The notes: a model not told the origin generated them from the sequence alone. DNA of 23,000 nucleotides from Zoogloea sp044344315 (GCF_044344315.1 NZ_JBIJDC010000075.1:1-23000), one strand, 5' to 3'; shown: positions 15,859-23,000, counted from the first letter of the stretch. Numbers and translations are program-made.

Positions 15859-16326
15859 ATGCACCTACCCGATGAAAATGCCACCTTGGCCATCGGCGAA
15901 CGACTGGCCCGCGCCCTACCACCGCGCATGACGATCTACCTCCTGGGCGACTTGGGGGCAGGAAAGACAACCCTGAGCCGCGGCCTTCTCAGAGGTTTGG
16001 GCCACACAGGGAAAGTGAAGAGTCCGACATATACCTTGGTCGAACCATATAAAGATTCTAGAATAGTCGTATATCACTTTGATTTTTATCGTTTCACCCA
16101 TGCAAATGAGTTTCTTGAAGCCGGCCTGGAAGAGTATTTCGAGGGTGACGGAATCCGTCTCGTGGAGTGGCCGGACCGGGCCCAGCCTTTCCTACCTGCG
16201 GCCGATCTGGAAATCCATCTGCAACTTGGCACCAGTGGTGGGCGAACACTCACCCTGCAGCCACTGAGCAGGGAGGGTCAAAAGTGCATTCAGGATCTGG
16301 ATACAAGCGCGGAGTCCTCCCCCTGA
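15859..16326 (+). CDS. tsaE: tRNA threonylcarbamoyladenosine biosynthesis ATPase TsaE
   Basis: P-loop ATPase that works with TsaD and TsaB to make t6A37 in ANN-decoding tRNAs. It has 155 residues. Walker A GDLGAGKTT is at 30-38. VKSPTYTLVEPY (53-64), VYHFDFYR with D75, and LVEWPDR with E103 match the family. MHLPDENATL parallels the LPDEQATL start region of the E. coli protein, which supports the ATG at 15859; a GTG 15 codons upstream is possible. No strong ribosome site is seen. The stretch encoding about residues 55-88 is unusually AT-rich. Its last 43 bp overlap the start of amiC in another frame. Confidence 0.95.
   Translation: MHLPDENATLAIGERLARALPPRMTIYLLGDLGAGKTTLSRGLLRGLGHTGKVKSPTYTLVEPYKDSRIVVYHFDFYRFTHANEFLEAGLEEYFEGDGIRLVEWPDRAQPFLPAADLEIHLQLGTSGGRTLTLQPLSREGQKCIQDLDTSAESSP
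16270..16277 (+). promoter_or_regulatory. Ribosome binding site that decides the amiC start
   Basis: AGGGAGGG lies inside the end of tsaE, 6 bases before a GTG at 16284. It is among the best Shine-Dalgarno matches in the window. The frame has no ATG near the Tat signal, so this fixes GTG as the amiC start. Confidence 0.8.
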
Positions 16327-17696
16327 CATCGGCGGGTGGCGGCAAGATCACACGCCGACGCCTGATCGGTTCAGCCGCTGCAGGTCTTGTGTTATTGGTC
16401 AGTCGCAACAGCGTTGCTGCCTCAGCATCGGTGATGGCGGTACGGGTGTGGCCTGCCCGGGACTACACCCGCATCACCATCGAAAGCCGGGAACCCCTGG
16501 TTTTCAGCCATCACTCGGTGCGCAATCCGGAGCGGCTGGTGGTGGACCTGGAAGGCCTGGAACTGAACAGCATTTTGCAGTCCCTGCCCACCAAGATCAC
16601 TGGCCAGGACCCCTACATCCAGCTCATCCGGGCCGGCCGCAACCGTCCCGGGGTCGTACGACTGGTCATCGAGCTCAAGGCCGAAATCGTTCCCCAGGTC
16701 TTCACCCTGAAACCCATCGGCGAGTACGGCCACCGACTGGTCCTGGATCTCTATCCTGCGGAGCCGGTCGATCCCCTACTGGCCCTTCTGGAAAAGCTCT
16801 CGCCGGAAGAAGCGGCAGCAGGTGGGGCAACGCCGCCGGGCCTGCCAGAGAAAGCCGAGGAACCCCCTGCCCGGCGCCTGGCTGAAGCGGAACGCAAGCC
16901 CGACACATCGCCTCGGGAAACGCCCGTCGATCGCCCCAAGACGCGCAAGCCAGGCTCCGAAGATGAACCAGCCGTCACCCGTCTGATCACCATTGCCATC
17001 GACCCCGGACATGGTGGAGAAGATCCGGGTGCCGTCGGCGCGGCCGGCAGCTACGAGAAGAACGTCACCCTGTCGGTGGGGCGACGCCTGAAGGCACGCA
17101 TCGACGCCGAACCTAACATGCGCGCAATGCTGACCCGCGACGCAGACTATTTCGTGCCTCTCCAGCAACGGGTGGCCAAGGCCCGCCGCGTCCAGGCAGA
17201 CCTCTTCGTGTCGATTCACGCAGATGCATTCATCAGCCCAAGCGCGCGGGGAAGTTCGGTTTTTGTACTCTCCGACAAGGGCGCATCCAGCACCGCCGCA
17301 CGCTGGCTGGCACAAAAGGAAAATGCGGCAGACCTCATCGGCGGCGTCAATCTGGGGGTCAAGGACAGCCATCTCGCGCGCACCCTGCTTGATTTATCCC
17401 AGACAGCGGCCATCAACGACAGTCTGAAGGTGGGCAAGGCGGTACTAGGCGAACTCGGAGGTATCAATCGCCTTCATAAAGGCGAGGTGGAGCAAGCCAG
17501 CTTTGCGGTTCTCAAGGCGCCGGATATCCCATCCATCCTCATCGAAACAGCATTCATATCGAATCCCGAGGAGGAAGCGCGCCTGAATGACGAGGCCTAC
17601 CAGGACAGGATGGCTGAAGCCATCCTGCGCGGGCTAAGGCGCTACTTCGCCAAGAACCCGCCGATGTCCAAGTCTCGCCTCGCCAGCCTTAACTGA
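16284..17696 (+). CDS. amiC: N-acetylmuramoyl-L-alanine amidase AmiC (Tat-exported)
   Basis: Periplasmic zinc amidase that splits septal peptidoglycan by cutting the MurNAc-L-Ala bond during daughter-cell separation. It has 470 residues from a GTG start. A twin-arginine signal TRRRLIGSAAAGLVLLV (23-39), probably cleaved near residue 46, matches the Tat route known for E. coli AmiA and AmiC. The AMIN domain follows (about 52-158; MAVRVWPARDYTRITIES is AmiC-like). A charged, proline-rich linker covers about 170-232. The Amidase_3 domain has zinc ligands H243 (DPGHGGED), E258 (YEKNV) and H312 (SIHADA), with catalytic E421 (SILIETAFISNP). It starts inside tsaE, so the two are co-transcribed. It converges on the GspE-like gene with only 27 bp between stops. 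Confidence 0.95.
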   Translation: MHSGSGYKRGVLPLTSAGGGKITRRRLIGSAAAGLVLLVSRNSVAASASVMAVRVWPARDYTRITIESREPLVFSHHSVRNPERLVVDLEGLELNSILQSLPTKITGQDPYIQLIRAGRNRPGVVRLVIELKAEIVPQVFTLKPIGEYGHRLVLDLYPAEPVDPLLALLEKLSPEEAAAGGATPPGLPEKAEEPPARRLAEAERKPDTSPRETPVDRPKTRKPGSEDEPAVTRLITIAIDPGHGGEDPGAVGAAGSYEKNVTLSVGRRLKARIDAEPNMRAMLTRDADYFVPLQQRVAKARRVQADLFVSIHADAFISPSARGSSVFVLSDKGASSTAARWLAQKENAADLIGGVNLGVKDSHLARTLLDLSQTAAINDSLKVGKAVLGELGGINRLHKGEVEQASFAVLKAPDIPSILIETAFISNPEEEARLNDEAYQDRMAEAILRGLRRYFAKNPPMSKSRLASLN

Positions 17697-17723
17697 GGCC
17701 TGCCCAGACACCAGCGTGGCGAC

Positions 17724-20081
17724 TTAGCGGATGCACACCTTGCGTACCTGCTTCAAATCGGTGACCCCGCCCAACACCTTTTCAATGCCATCCTGACGCA
17801 AGGTTCGCATGCCCTCGTCGAGGGCAGCGGACAGCAGGGTGGCCACTCTCGCTCGCTCCTGGATCAGGGCCTTGATGCGGTCGGTACCCACCATGAGCTC
17901 ATGGAGGCCAAGCCGCCCCTTGTAGCCCAAGTTGCACTGGTCGCAACCCACCGGCTCATAGAGGGTGAAGCGCCCCTTGCTGTCGGCATAGCGCTGACGC
18001 CAGCCCGCCATGATTTGTTCACGTGCTGCCAGGGGGTCCTCCACGAAGGCAGGAGTCTGACGGAGATCCTCGCAGTACTCGTCCAGCATGTGGCGGATTT
18101 CATCTTCTGTGGGATGGTAAGACTTCTTGCACTTACCGCACAGGCGCTTGGCCAGTCGCTGCGCCAGAATGCCGAGCAAAGCATCGGCAAAATTAAAAGG
18201 ATCCATCCCCATGTCCAGCAGACGCACGATGGATTCCGGTGCGCTATTGGTGTGCAGGGTACTGAACACCAGGTGCCCGGTGAGCGAGGCCTCAAGGCCG
18301 ATCGACACCGTCTCCTTGTCACGCATTTCGCCGACCATGATCACATCCGGGTCGGCACGCAGGAAGGAGCGCATCACCGTCGGAAAATCAAGGCCCGCCT
18401 TGCGGTTGACCTGCACCTGACGGAGCCCCTTCTGGGTGATTTCCACCGGATCCTCGGCAGTCCAGATCTTGGTTTCCGGGGTGTTGATATGCCCCAGAAT
18501 GGAGTGCAGCGTTGTCGTCTTGCCCGATCCGGTAGGACCGCAGACAAAAAAGATGCCATAGGGTTTGGCGATGGTCTGCTTGAGCCGCTCGTAGTTGCTG
18601 TCCAGCAAGCCCAGCTTCTCGAGGGGTAGGGGCTCGCTGTTGGCCAAAAGACGCATGACCACATCCTCCAACCCGCCGGTTGTTGGCACGGTTGCCACGC
18701 GAAGCTCGATATCGAGCGGCCCGAAACGACGAAACTTGATCTTACCGTCCTGAGGCTTGCGCCGCTCGGAGATATCCAGATCGCACATGATCTTGATGCG
18801 CGTGACAATCGGGCTGCGATAGCTGGACGGAACCTCGATGTAGGGCACCAAGGAGCCATCGCGACGAAAACGGATCTGCGTCTTTTCCTTGCCGGGGCGT
18901 GGCTCGATATGGATGTCCGAAGCCCCCTGACGATGGGCATCAATGATGATGCGGTTCACCAACTTGACGAGTTCGTTGTCTGCTGCTGCAGAGACATCCT
19001 CGGCGATGGGATTGCCATCGCCATCGTCGTCCTGCATGTCCGAAAGAAGTTCGGAAACCGAGCCATCATCGCTTCCACTCCCCCCGAAAAACTGGGCAAC
19101 CGTCTGCATGAACTCCAGCTGGGTGGTCACGCAAAACACGGGCGTAGCCTTCGGAAACACATTCTGGACGACACGCGAAGCGACAGCCTGCTCAGGATCC
19201 GTCACCAGGGTCAGCAGCCCCTCAGGGTTTTCCTCAAGGGGAAGCCACTGGGCTTGCTGCACGTAATCCTTTTTTAGGTTCCTGAGCAGATCCAGGGGCT
19301 TGACCCGATCCGGCCGGAAGGGCTCATAGGGAGCCCCAAAAAAACGCGAGATGGCGCTGCCGATGTCTACGGGCTTGAGCTTGTAATCGTCGAGTAGCAG
19401 TTGCTCAAGGGAGATTCCCCGCTCCCTCGCCTGGCTGGTGGCCGCCTCAAGCTCGGCGCTGGTGAGCTTGGCATCATTGACCAGCCCCTCGTACTTGGAC
19501 TTGGGCTGCACCAGGGCATGACGCCGTTGAGCAAAAGCAACGGCCAGCGTCTGTCCCAGGCCCTGAATGCCTTCCTCGGCGATGGCCGAGAACACCTCTC
19601 CACTCCGGGTATTGATGAGCTGGATGACGCCTAGTACATCACCGCTCTCCGCATTGGAGATGGGCGCCACGAGCATCTGATGGCAACGATAGCCCGTGCG
19701 CTCATCAACCTCGCGACGGAACTCCATGCGCATCGAGATGGCCTTGAGCTCCTGCTCGTCGTAGGCATCATGAATGTTGAGCATCTGCCCGGTCAGGGCA
19801 ACATAACCCGCCACGCTGTTCTCCGCGATGGGCAGGCGGATAGTGCGAATGCTGTGCAGACCCGTCTTGACCCGGGACGAGATGGTGGTCTTGCTCTCGT
19901 CAACCACATAGATGGTCAAACGGTCCGCAGCAAACAACGAGCAGATGTCTGCAGACAGCTCGAAAATGATCTCGTCGATATTCTCGGTAGCGTGGATGCG
20001 GTTGGTAACCGTCTGCAGCCCCTTGAAAAAGGCTAGCCTGCTGGCTACATCACTCACGCCACCCTTATGAATGCTGCTCAT
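17724..20081 (-). CDS. GAF-domain GspE/PilB-type secretion/pilus ATPase
   Basis: A 785-residue cytoplasmic hexameric-type ATPase. Domain order: GAF sensor (about 20-185), a T2SSE_N/MshEN-like domain (about 197-335), an acidic linker (337-366), then the GspE/PulE core. The core has Walker A GPTGSGKTT (515-523), an Asp box TAEDPVE (541-547), Walker B DVIMVGEMRD (579-588) and a His box STLHTNSAPES. The tetracysteine zinc element is C648, C651, C713 and C716. In known members this core powers type IV pili or type II secretion; the GAF domain is an unusual addition. No pilC, pilD, gspD or pilin gene is nearby. The RLGxxL motif used for c-di-GMP binding in MshE is not visible; the matching place reads KYEGLV. 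Last gene of the PP2C-FHA-MBL run. Confidence 0.92.
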   Translation of the reverse strand: MSSIHKGGVSDVASRLAFFKGLQTVTNRIHATENIDEIIFELSADICSLFAADRLTIYVVDESKTTISSRVKTGLHSIRTIRLPIAENSVAGYVALTGQMLNIHDAYDEQELKAISMRMEFRREVDERTGYRCHQMLVAPISNAESGDVLGVIQLINTRSGEVFSAIAEEGIQGLGQTLAVAFAQRRHALVQPKSKYEGLVNDAKLTSAELEAATSQARERGISLEQLLLDDYKLKPVDIGSAISRFFGAPYEPFRPDRVKPLDLLRNLKKDYVQQAQWLPLEENPEGLLTLVTDPEQAVASRVVQNVFPKATPVFCVTTQLEFMQTVAQFFGGSGSDDGSVSELLSDMQDDDGDGNPIAEDVSAAADNELVKLVNRIIIDAHRQGASDIHIEPRPGKEKTQIRFRRDGSLVPYIEVPSSYRSPIVTRIKIMCDLDISERRKPQDGKIKFRRFGPLDIELRVATVPTTGGLEDVVMRLLANSEPLPLEKLGLLDSNYERLKQTIAKPYGIFFVCGPTGSGKTTTLHSILGHINTPETKIWTAEDPVEITQKGLRQVQVNRKAGLDFPTVMRSFLRADPDVIMVGEMRDKETVSIGLEASLTGHLVFSTLHTNSAPESIVRLLDMGMDPFNFADALLGILAQRLAKRLCGKCKKSYHPTEDEIRHMLDEYCEDLRQTPAFVEDPLAAREQIMAGWRQRYADSKGRFTLYEPVGCDQCNLGYKGRLGLHELMVGTDRIKALIQERARVATLLSAALDEGMRTLRQDGIEKVLGGVTDLKQVRKVCIR

Positions 20082-20167
20082 GCTTGGGTCTGCTCCGGAA
20101 AATTGGGGCGGGGGCCTTGGAGCGGACTCCTAAGCCGAGCCTCCGTTCCCTCCGCCAGACGCTGAGG

Positions 20168-20938
20168 CTAAAGGACCAGTTCGAGCCCGTTGTAAAGCGC
20201 CCGGGGTGAAAAGCGGCCACAGTAACTCAGAATCTCGTCCAGGGTTGTTTGTGCCCGACTGGGCTTGAGGTGAGTGATCCACACCTCTGGATTTGAATTG
20301 ATCCGCTCAAGAAAAACCGCTAGCAGACTCGGACACAGGTGACGGGACGCCAGAGCCAGATCGTGGAGTGCATCAGGAAATGCCGTTTCAACAATCAGGT
20401 AGCGCAAATCCGGGATGTCGTTGATGGCTGCGATCAGTGGTTCCGAGTAGGTCGTGTCGCCAGAAAACACCAGGCTCCCTCCCTCACCAGACACCTGGTA
20501 GGCCACCGCCGGCACAGTATGTAGCGCAGGCAGAGCCTTGATCTGCCGGCCGTCACCGAGCTTGGCCGTTTCGTCCACACGCATTTCCTGGAAACGCAGA
20601 AAGGGGTTGTGACGATCAGGAATGGATGAAAAGTCCGGCCACACCAGCCAGTTGAAGATGTGCGAGCGCAGGATACGCAGAGTCTCAGGGGAGCCATGCA
20701 CCACGATAGGCATGGATCGCGCCTCACCCACCGTGTCCACCAGCAGAGGGATCATCGCGATGTGGTCAAGGTGCGCATGGGTGACGAAGACGTGATCAAT
20801 CTTCAGGAGCTCGTCGTACTCCAGATCACCCACCCCGGTGCCTGCATCGATCAGGATGTCGTGATCGACCAGCAGTGCCGTGGTGCGCTGGTCGCGCCCA
20901 CCTATTCCGCCACTGCACCCCAGAACCCGCACCTTCAT
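20168..20938 (-). CDS. Metallo-beta-lactamase-fold hydrolase, cyclic-nucleotide phosphodiesterase-like
   Basis: A 256-residue cytoplasmic enzyme with an intact di-metal site: HAHLDH gives H54, H56, D58 and H59, then H140 (ALHTVPAV), D161 (FSGDTTYSE) and H223 (ITHLKPSRA). THAHLDHIAMIPLLVD resembles the class II cAMP phosphodiesterase signature, and IVETAFPD and ITHLKP also fit that group. A role in hydrolysing a cyclic nucleotide is therefore plausible, though a tRNase Z-like or other phosphodiesterase role cannot be excluded. The GAF-ATPase gene starts 86 bp after its stop. It lies 151 bp after the FHA gene, room enough for its own promoter. No strong ribosome site is seen. Confidence 0.88.
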   Translation of the reverse strand: MKVRVLGCSGGIGGRDQRTTALLVDHDILIDAGTGVGDLEYDELLKIDHVFVTHAHLDHIAMIPLLVDTVGEARSMPIVVHGSPETLRILRSHIFNWLVWPDFSSIPDRHNPFLRFQEMRVDETAKLGDGRQIKALPALHTVPAVAYQVSGEGGSLVFSGDTTYSEPLIAAINDIPDLRYLIVETAFPDALHDLALASRHLCPSLLAVFLERINSNPEVWITHLKPSRAQTTLDEILSYCGRFSPRALYNGLELVL

Positions 20939-21089
20939 CTTGTACCCATGAATTTCCGCAAGAGGGGCAACTGGACGTCATGCCCAGGCACCGAAATCAA
21001 ATCGAACGTCGGTGCAACAGGATACGATTGAGCGAGGACATTCGACGTCAGAAATATCACGCTTCAGTTCCGCGGCCTTGCGATCATCC
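20939..21089 (-). other. 151-bp gap between FHA gene and phosphodiesterase-like gene with repeated ACGTC
   Basis: This is the longest gap inside the signalling run. The heptamer GACGTCA occurs at 20974-20980 and 21044-21050 (same orientation, 70 bp apart), and a related AACGTC sits at 21005-21010. No convincing -35/-10 pair, terminator or small reading frame is visible. It may hold a promoter for the phosphodiesterase-like and GAF-ATPase genes. Confidence 0.35.
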
Positions 21090-21773
21090 CTATTGCTGGA
21101 CAGTCTGGGAGAAAAACTCCATCTTCACGCCAGCGATTTCGACTATGTCGTGATCATTGAGGCGATGGGCTTGAGCATCAAGGGAATGGCCGTTGACCAC
21201 CGGGAACACGGTGCCTTCGACATGGGTAATGAAATAGCCATGAGGACGTCGGGTGATCACGGCCACCTGGGTGCCAGGCTTACCCAGCGTAGTCAGGGAT
21301 TTAGACAACTCCAGCGTACGGCCCGCATGGGTCCCGCTGAGAATCTGGATCATGCCAACGACGTTGGCAGCAGGCGCGGCCACTGTCGCAGGCTCGCCAG
21401 AGGTGGGGGCACCTGCGGCAGGGCTATCGACTGCCACTGCAGAGCCGAAGGCCACCGCCTCGTCCTGCTCGCTCCCCCCAGCGCTATGCTCGGAGAGAAA
21501 CTTCAACCGATACTTACCCAGTTCGACCACGTCATTGTTCTGGAGAACGTGCTTCTTGACCGGCTGGCCATTTACATAGGTACCGTTGGTGCTGTTCAGG
21601 TCCTCAAGAAAGACGTCGTTCTGAATGGTCACGATCGCCGCGTGCTCACCGCTGATGGCCAGATTGTCGATCTGGATATCGTTATTAGGCTTGCGGCCAA
21701 TGGTCGTGCGCTCCTTCTCGAGGGGCATTTCCTTCAGCACCAGACCATCCATGCTCAAAATCAACCTGGGCAT
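21090..21773 (-). CDS. Protein with one canonical and one degenerate FHA domain
   Basis: A 227-residue cytoplasmic adaptor. The first FHA domain (about 20-95) is complete: TIGRKPNNDIQI, LAISGEHAAI and LEDLNSTNGTYVNG carry the conserved arginine, serine, histidine and asparagine residues used to bind phosphothreonine. An Ala/Gly/Pro/Ser-rich linker spans about 97-136. The second half (about 138-225: MIQILSGTHAGRTLELSKSL, later FPVVNGHSLDAQAHRLNDHD) has the FHA fold pattern but lacks the GR and SxxH signature, so it probably does not bind phosphothreonine. It starts 24 bp after the PP2C stop with AGGA before the ATG. Adjacent FHA and PP2C genes usually mean Ser/Thr phosphorylation signalling; no kinase is seen here. 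Confidence 0.92.
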   Translation of the reverse strand: MPRLILSMDGLVLKEMPLEKERTTIGRKPNNDIQIDNLAISGEHAAIVTIQNDVFLEDLNSTNGTYVNGQPVKKHVLQNNDVVELGKYRLKFLSEHSAGGSEQDEAVAFGSAVAVDSPAAGAPTSGEPATVAAPAANVVGMIQILSGTHAGRTLELSKSLTTLGKPGTQVAVITRRPHGYFITHVEGTVFPVVNGHSLDAQAHRLNDHDIVEIAGVKMEFFSQTVQQ

Positions 21774-21797
21774 TGCTTTTCCTATCCGAAACCAGCC

Positions 21798-22568
21798 TTA
21801 GCCGAGCTCTGTGCCAAGCCGCACAGACGCAGAAGACGACACCACGATAACCGATACATTATCCATTCCCCCCCGGTCATTAGCCAGATCGACCAAGTGT
21901 TCTGCTGCCACCTGGGGGCTGCCACCGAGCGTGACCAGTATCTCGGCGATATCTGCATCGGGCACCATATCGGTCAGGCCATCAGAGCAAAGCAGGTAAT
22001 GATCATCGGGCTCAAGGGCAAACACGGCGACATCCGGAACAACCTCCGCCTCCACACCGATCGCCCGCGTCAACAAGCCGCGAAGCGCTGCAGGGCCTTC
22101 GGATGCGGACTCAATCATGCCCGCGTCGCACTGCGCCCGCAATACGCTGTGATCCCGGGTGAGGCACTCAAGGGTATCTCCGCGCAGGCGATAGAGACGT
22201 GAATCACCCACATTGGATACCAACAGCACCCCATCGGGCCGAAAACAGCCTGCTACAAGCGTGCTGCCCATACCCCGCAAGCCAGGATCCCGACGGGAAG
22301 CCATGAAAACGGCACGGTTGGCGAGATGGGCAGCATGGCGCAGATCATCCTCGACAAGCATGCCGTCCGCAACCGCGTGAAGGCGGTCCATCCAGGTAAG
22401 CACTGCCATCCGGGAGGCTTCGGCACCGCCAGCGTGACCGCCCATGCCATCGGCCAGGACGGCGAGCCCCTGTGACTCGTCACAGGCCACACAGTCCTCA
22501 TTGCGCAAGCGCACCTGCCCGATGTGGGATGCCATCGCCATCCGCCAGTTTGCCTTCCCTTTGTTCAC
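21798..22568 (-). CDS. PP2C-type Ser/Thr protein phosphatase
   Basis: Metal-dependent phosphatase of the Stp/PppA type, cytoplasmic, with no membrane segment. All PP2C motifs are present in order: VRLRNED, LADGMGGHAGG, GMGSTLVAG, NVGDSRLYRL, DHSVLRAQ, LTRAIG, LLCSDGLTD and GGMDNVSVIVV. Metal-binding aspartates (in RNED, ADGMGG, CSDGLTD and MDN) are intact, so it should be active. The start is uncertain: GTG at 22568 is used here (256 residues); TTG at 22574 and ATG at 22541 are alternatives, the last with AGGGAAGG 11 bases upstream. First gene of the four-gene signalling run; the sucD terminator separates it from the gene before. Confidence 0.93.
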   Translation of the reverse strand: MNKGKANWRMAMASHIGQVRLRNEDCVACDESQGLAVLADGMGGHAGGAEASRMAVLTWMDRLHAVADGMLVEDDLRHAAHLANRAVFMASRRDPGLRGMGSTLVAGCFRPDGVLLVSNVGDSRLYRLRGDTLECLTRDHSVLRAQCDAGMIESASEGPAALRGLLTRAIGVEAEVVPDVAVFALEPDDHYLLCSDGLTDMVPDADIAEILVTLGGSPQVAAEHLVDLANDRGGMDNVSVIVVSSSASVRLGTELG

Positions 22569-22655
22569 GCTCAACTTTCAGCCATAGCCAGACACTTTAC
22601 CCGAGACAGCCCTCGGTACGCGGCAATCGCCACAAAAGCCACTCCACAAATGAAA

Positions 22656-22685
22656 ACCGCGCCCGAGCATAAGCGCGGGCGCGGT
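22656..22685 (-). terminator. Rho-independent terminator of sucD
   Basis: On the minus strand ACCGCGCCCG and CGGGCGCGGT form a perfect 10-bp stem around a 10-base loop, followed by TTTTC. It lies 22 bases after the sucD stop and about 90 bases before the PP2C start. Confidence 0.88.
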
Positions 22686-22707
22686 GCGTATCAGGCTCGA
22701 GAGCCGG

Positions 22708-23000
22708 TTACAGCATGGCCTTCAGCAGCTTGGCCATTTCGGACGGGTTGCGCGTCACGGTGAAACCGCACTCTTCCATGATGGCGAGCTTGGCATCGGC
22801 CGTATCGGCACCGCCGGAGATCAGTGCACCCGCATGGCCCATGCGCTTGCCCGCAGGGGCAGTCACACCGGCGATGAAGCCAACGATCGGCTTCTTCATG
22901 TTGGCCTTGCACCATTCGGCAGCTTCAGCTTCGTCCGGACCGCCGATTTCGCCGATCATGATGACCGCATCGGTATCCGGATCGTCGTTGAACATGCGCA
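22708..23000 (-). CDS. sucD: Succinyl-CoA synthetase alpha subunit SucD (3' part, cut by window edge)
   Basis: The C-terminal 97 or so residues of the ADP/GDP-forming succinate--CoA ligase alpha subunit, a TCA-cycle enzyme making ATP or GTP from succinyl-CoA. The visible part contains MIGEIGGPDEAEAAEW, KPIVGFIAGVTAPAGKRMGHAGALISGG and a C-terminal NPSEMAKLLKAML. The histidine in RMGHAGA is the one phosphorylated in catalysis. The ATG visible at 22995 is internal: the frame continues through it to the window edge. In bacteria sucC normally lies directly upstream, outside this window. Confidence 0.96.
   Translation of the reverse strand, partial: RMFNDDPDTDAVIMIGEIGGPDEAEAAEWCKANMKKPIVGFIAGVTAPAGKRMGHAGALISGGADTADAKLAIMEECGFTVTRNPSEMAKLLKAML

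Noticed and set aside
16021..16120. Horizontal transfer as the cause of the AT-rich stretch
   Set aside because: It is only about 100 bp and encodes conserved internal TsaE residues in frame.
21012..22202. 396-codon plus-strand open frame across the FHA and PP2C genes
   Set aside because: It lies opposite two genes with complete domain motifs and has no recognisable domain of its own.
1..23000. Mobile elements, CRISPR arrays, tRNA or rRNA genes
   Set aside because: No transposase or integrase reading frame, regularly spaced repeats, tRNA-like cloverleaf or rRNA stretch was seen; nearly all of the window is conserved protein coding.

Overview
The window looks like ordinary chromosome from a GC-rich betaproteobacterium, most likely of the Rhodocyclales/Zoogloeaceae type. 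This rests on base composition, the protein sequences (ProS, AlaS, IlvE, QueG, Tat-dependent AmiC) and gene neighbourhoods. The assignment is inferred from recognition, not from a search. Coding density is very high. No tRNA, rRNA, CRISPR array, insertion sequence, prophage or integration scar was seen, and no gene-free stretch exceeds about 160 bases.

Layout, left to right. (1) The 5' part of rppH (minus, cut by the window edge) diverges from proS and a lytic transglycosylase (plus). (2) These converge on a tightly overlapping minus-strand operon: a NudJ-like Nudix hydrolase, a secreted protein of unknown function, and mnmA. (3) A 117-bp divergent region with a perfect 11-bp dyad leads into a plus-strand run: ilvE, a CHCC zinc-finger protein, an NTF2/SnoaL-like protein, a YheT-type hydrolase, then a phosphomannomutase/phosphoglucomutase with its own promoter. 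(4) After a strong two-way terminator come a zinc-ribbon Nudix hydrolase and alaS (minus), diverging from a PduO-type cobalamin adenosyltransferase (plus). (5) murI, a FeeM-like GNAT-fold protein and queG (minus) diverge from tsaE-amiC (plus). (6) A four-gene minus-strand run encodes a PP2C phosphatase, a double-FHA protein, a metallo-beta-lactamase-fold cyclic-nucleotide phosphodiesterase-like protein and a GAF-containing GspE/PilB-type ATPase. (7) The 3' part of sucD (minus) is cut by the right edge.

Most genes are housekeeping: tRNA charging (proS, alaS), tRNA modification (mnmA, queG, tsaE), cell-wall precursor supply and remodelling (murI, amiC, lytic transglycosylase), amino-acid and sugar-phosphate metabolism (ilvE, phosphomannomutase) and nucleotide clean-up (three Nudix proteins). 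The least explained parts are the PP2C-FHA-MBL-GAF/GspE run, which looks like a signalling module without its kinase or secretion partners, the secreted protein before mnmA with a possible Cys-His-Asp triad, and the FeeM-like protein between queG and murI. I see no clearly unprecedented system; these are the best places to look.
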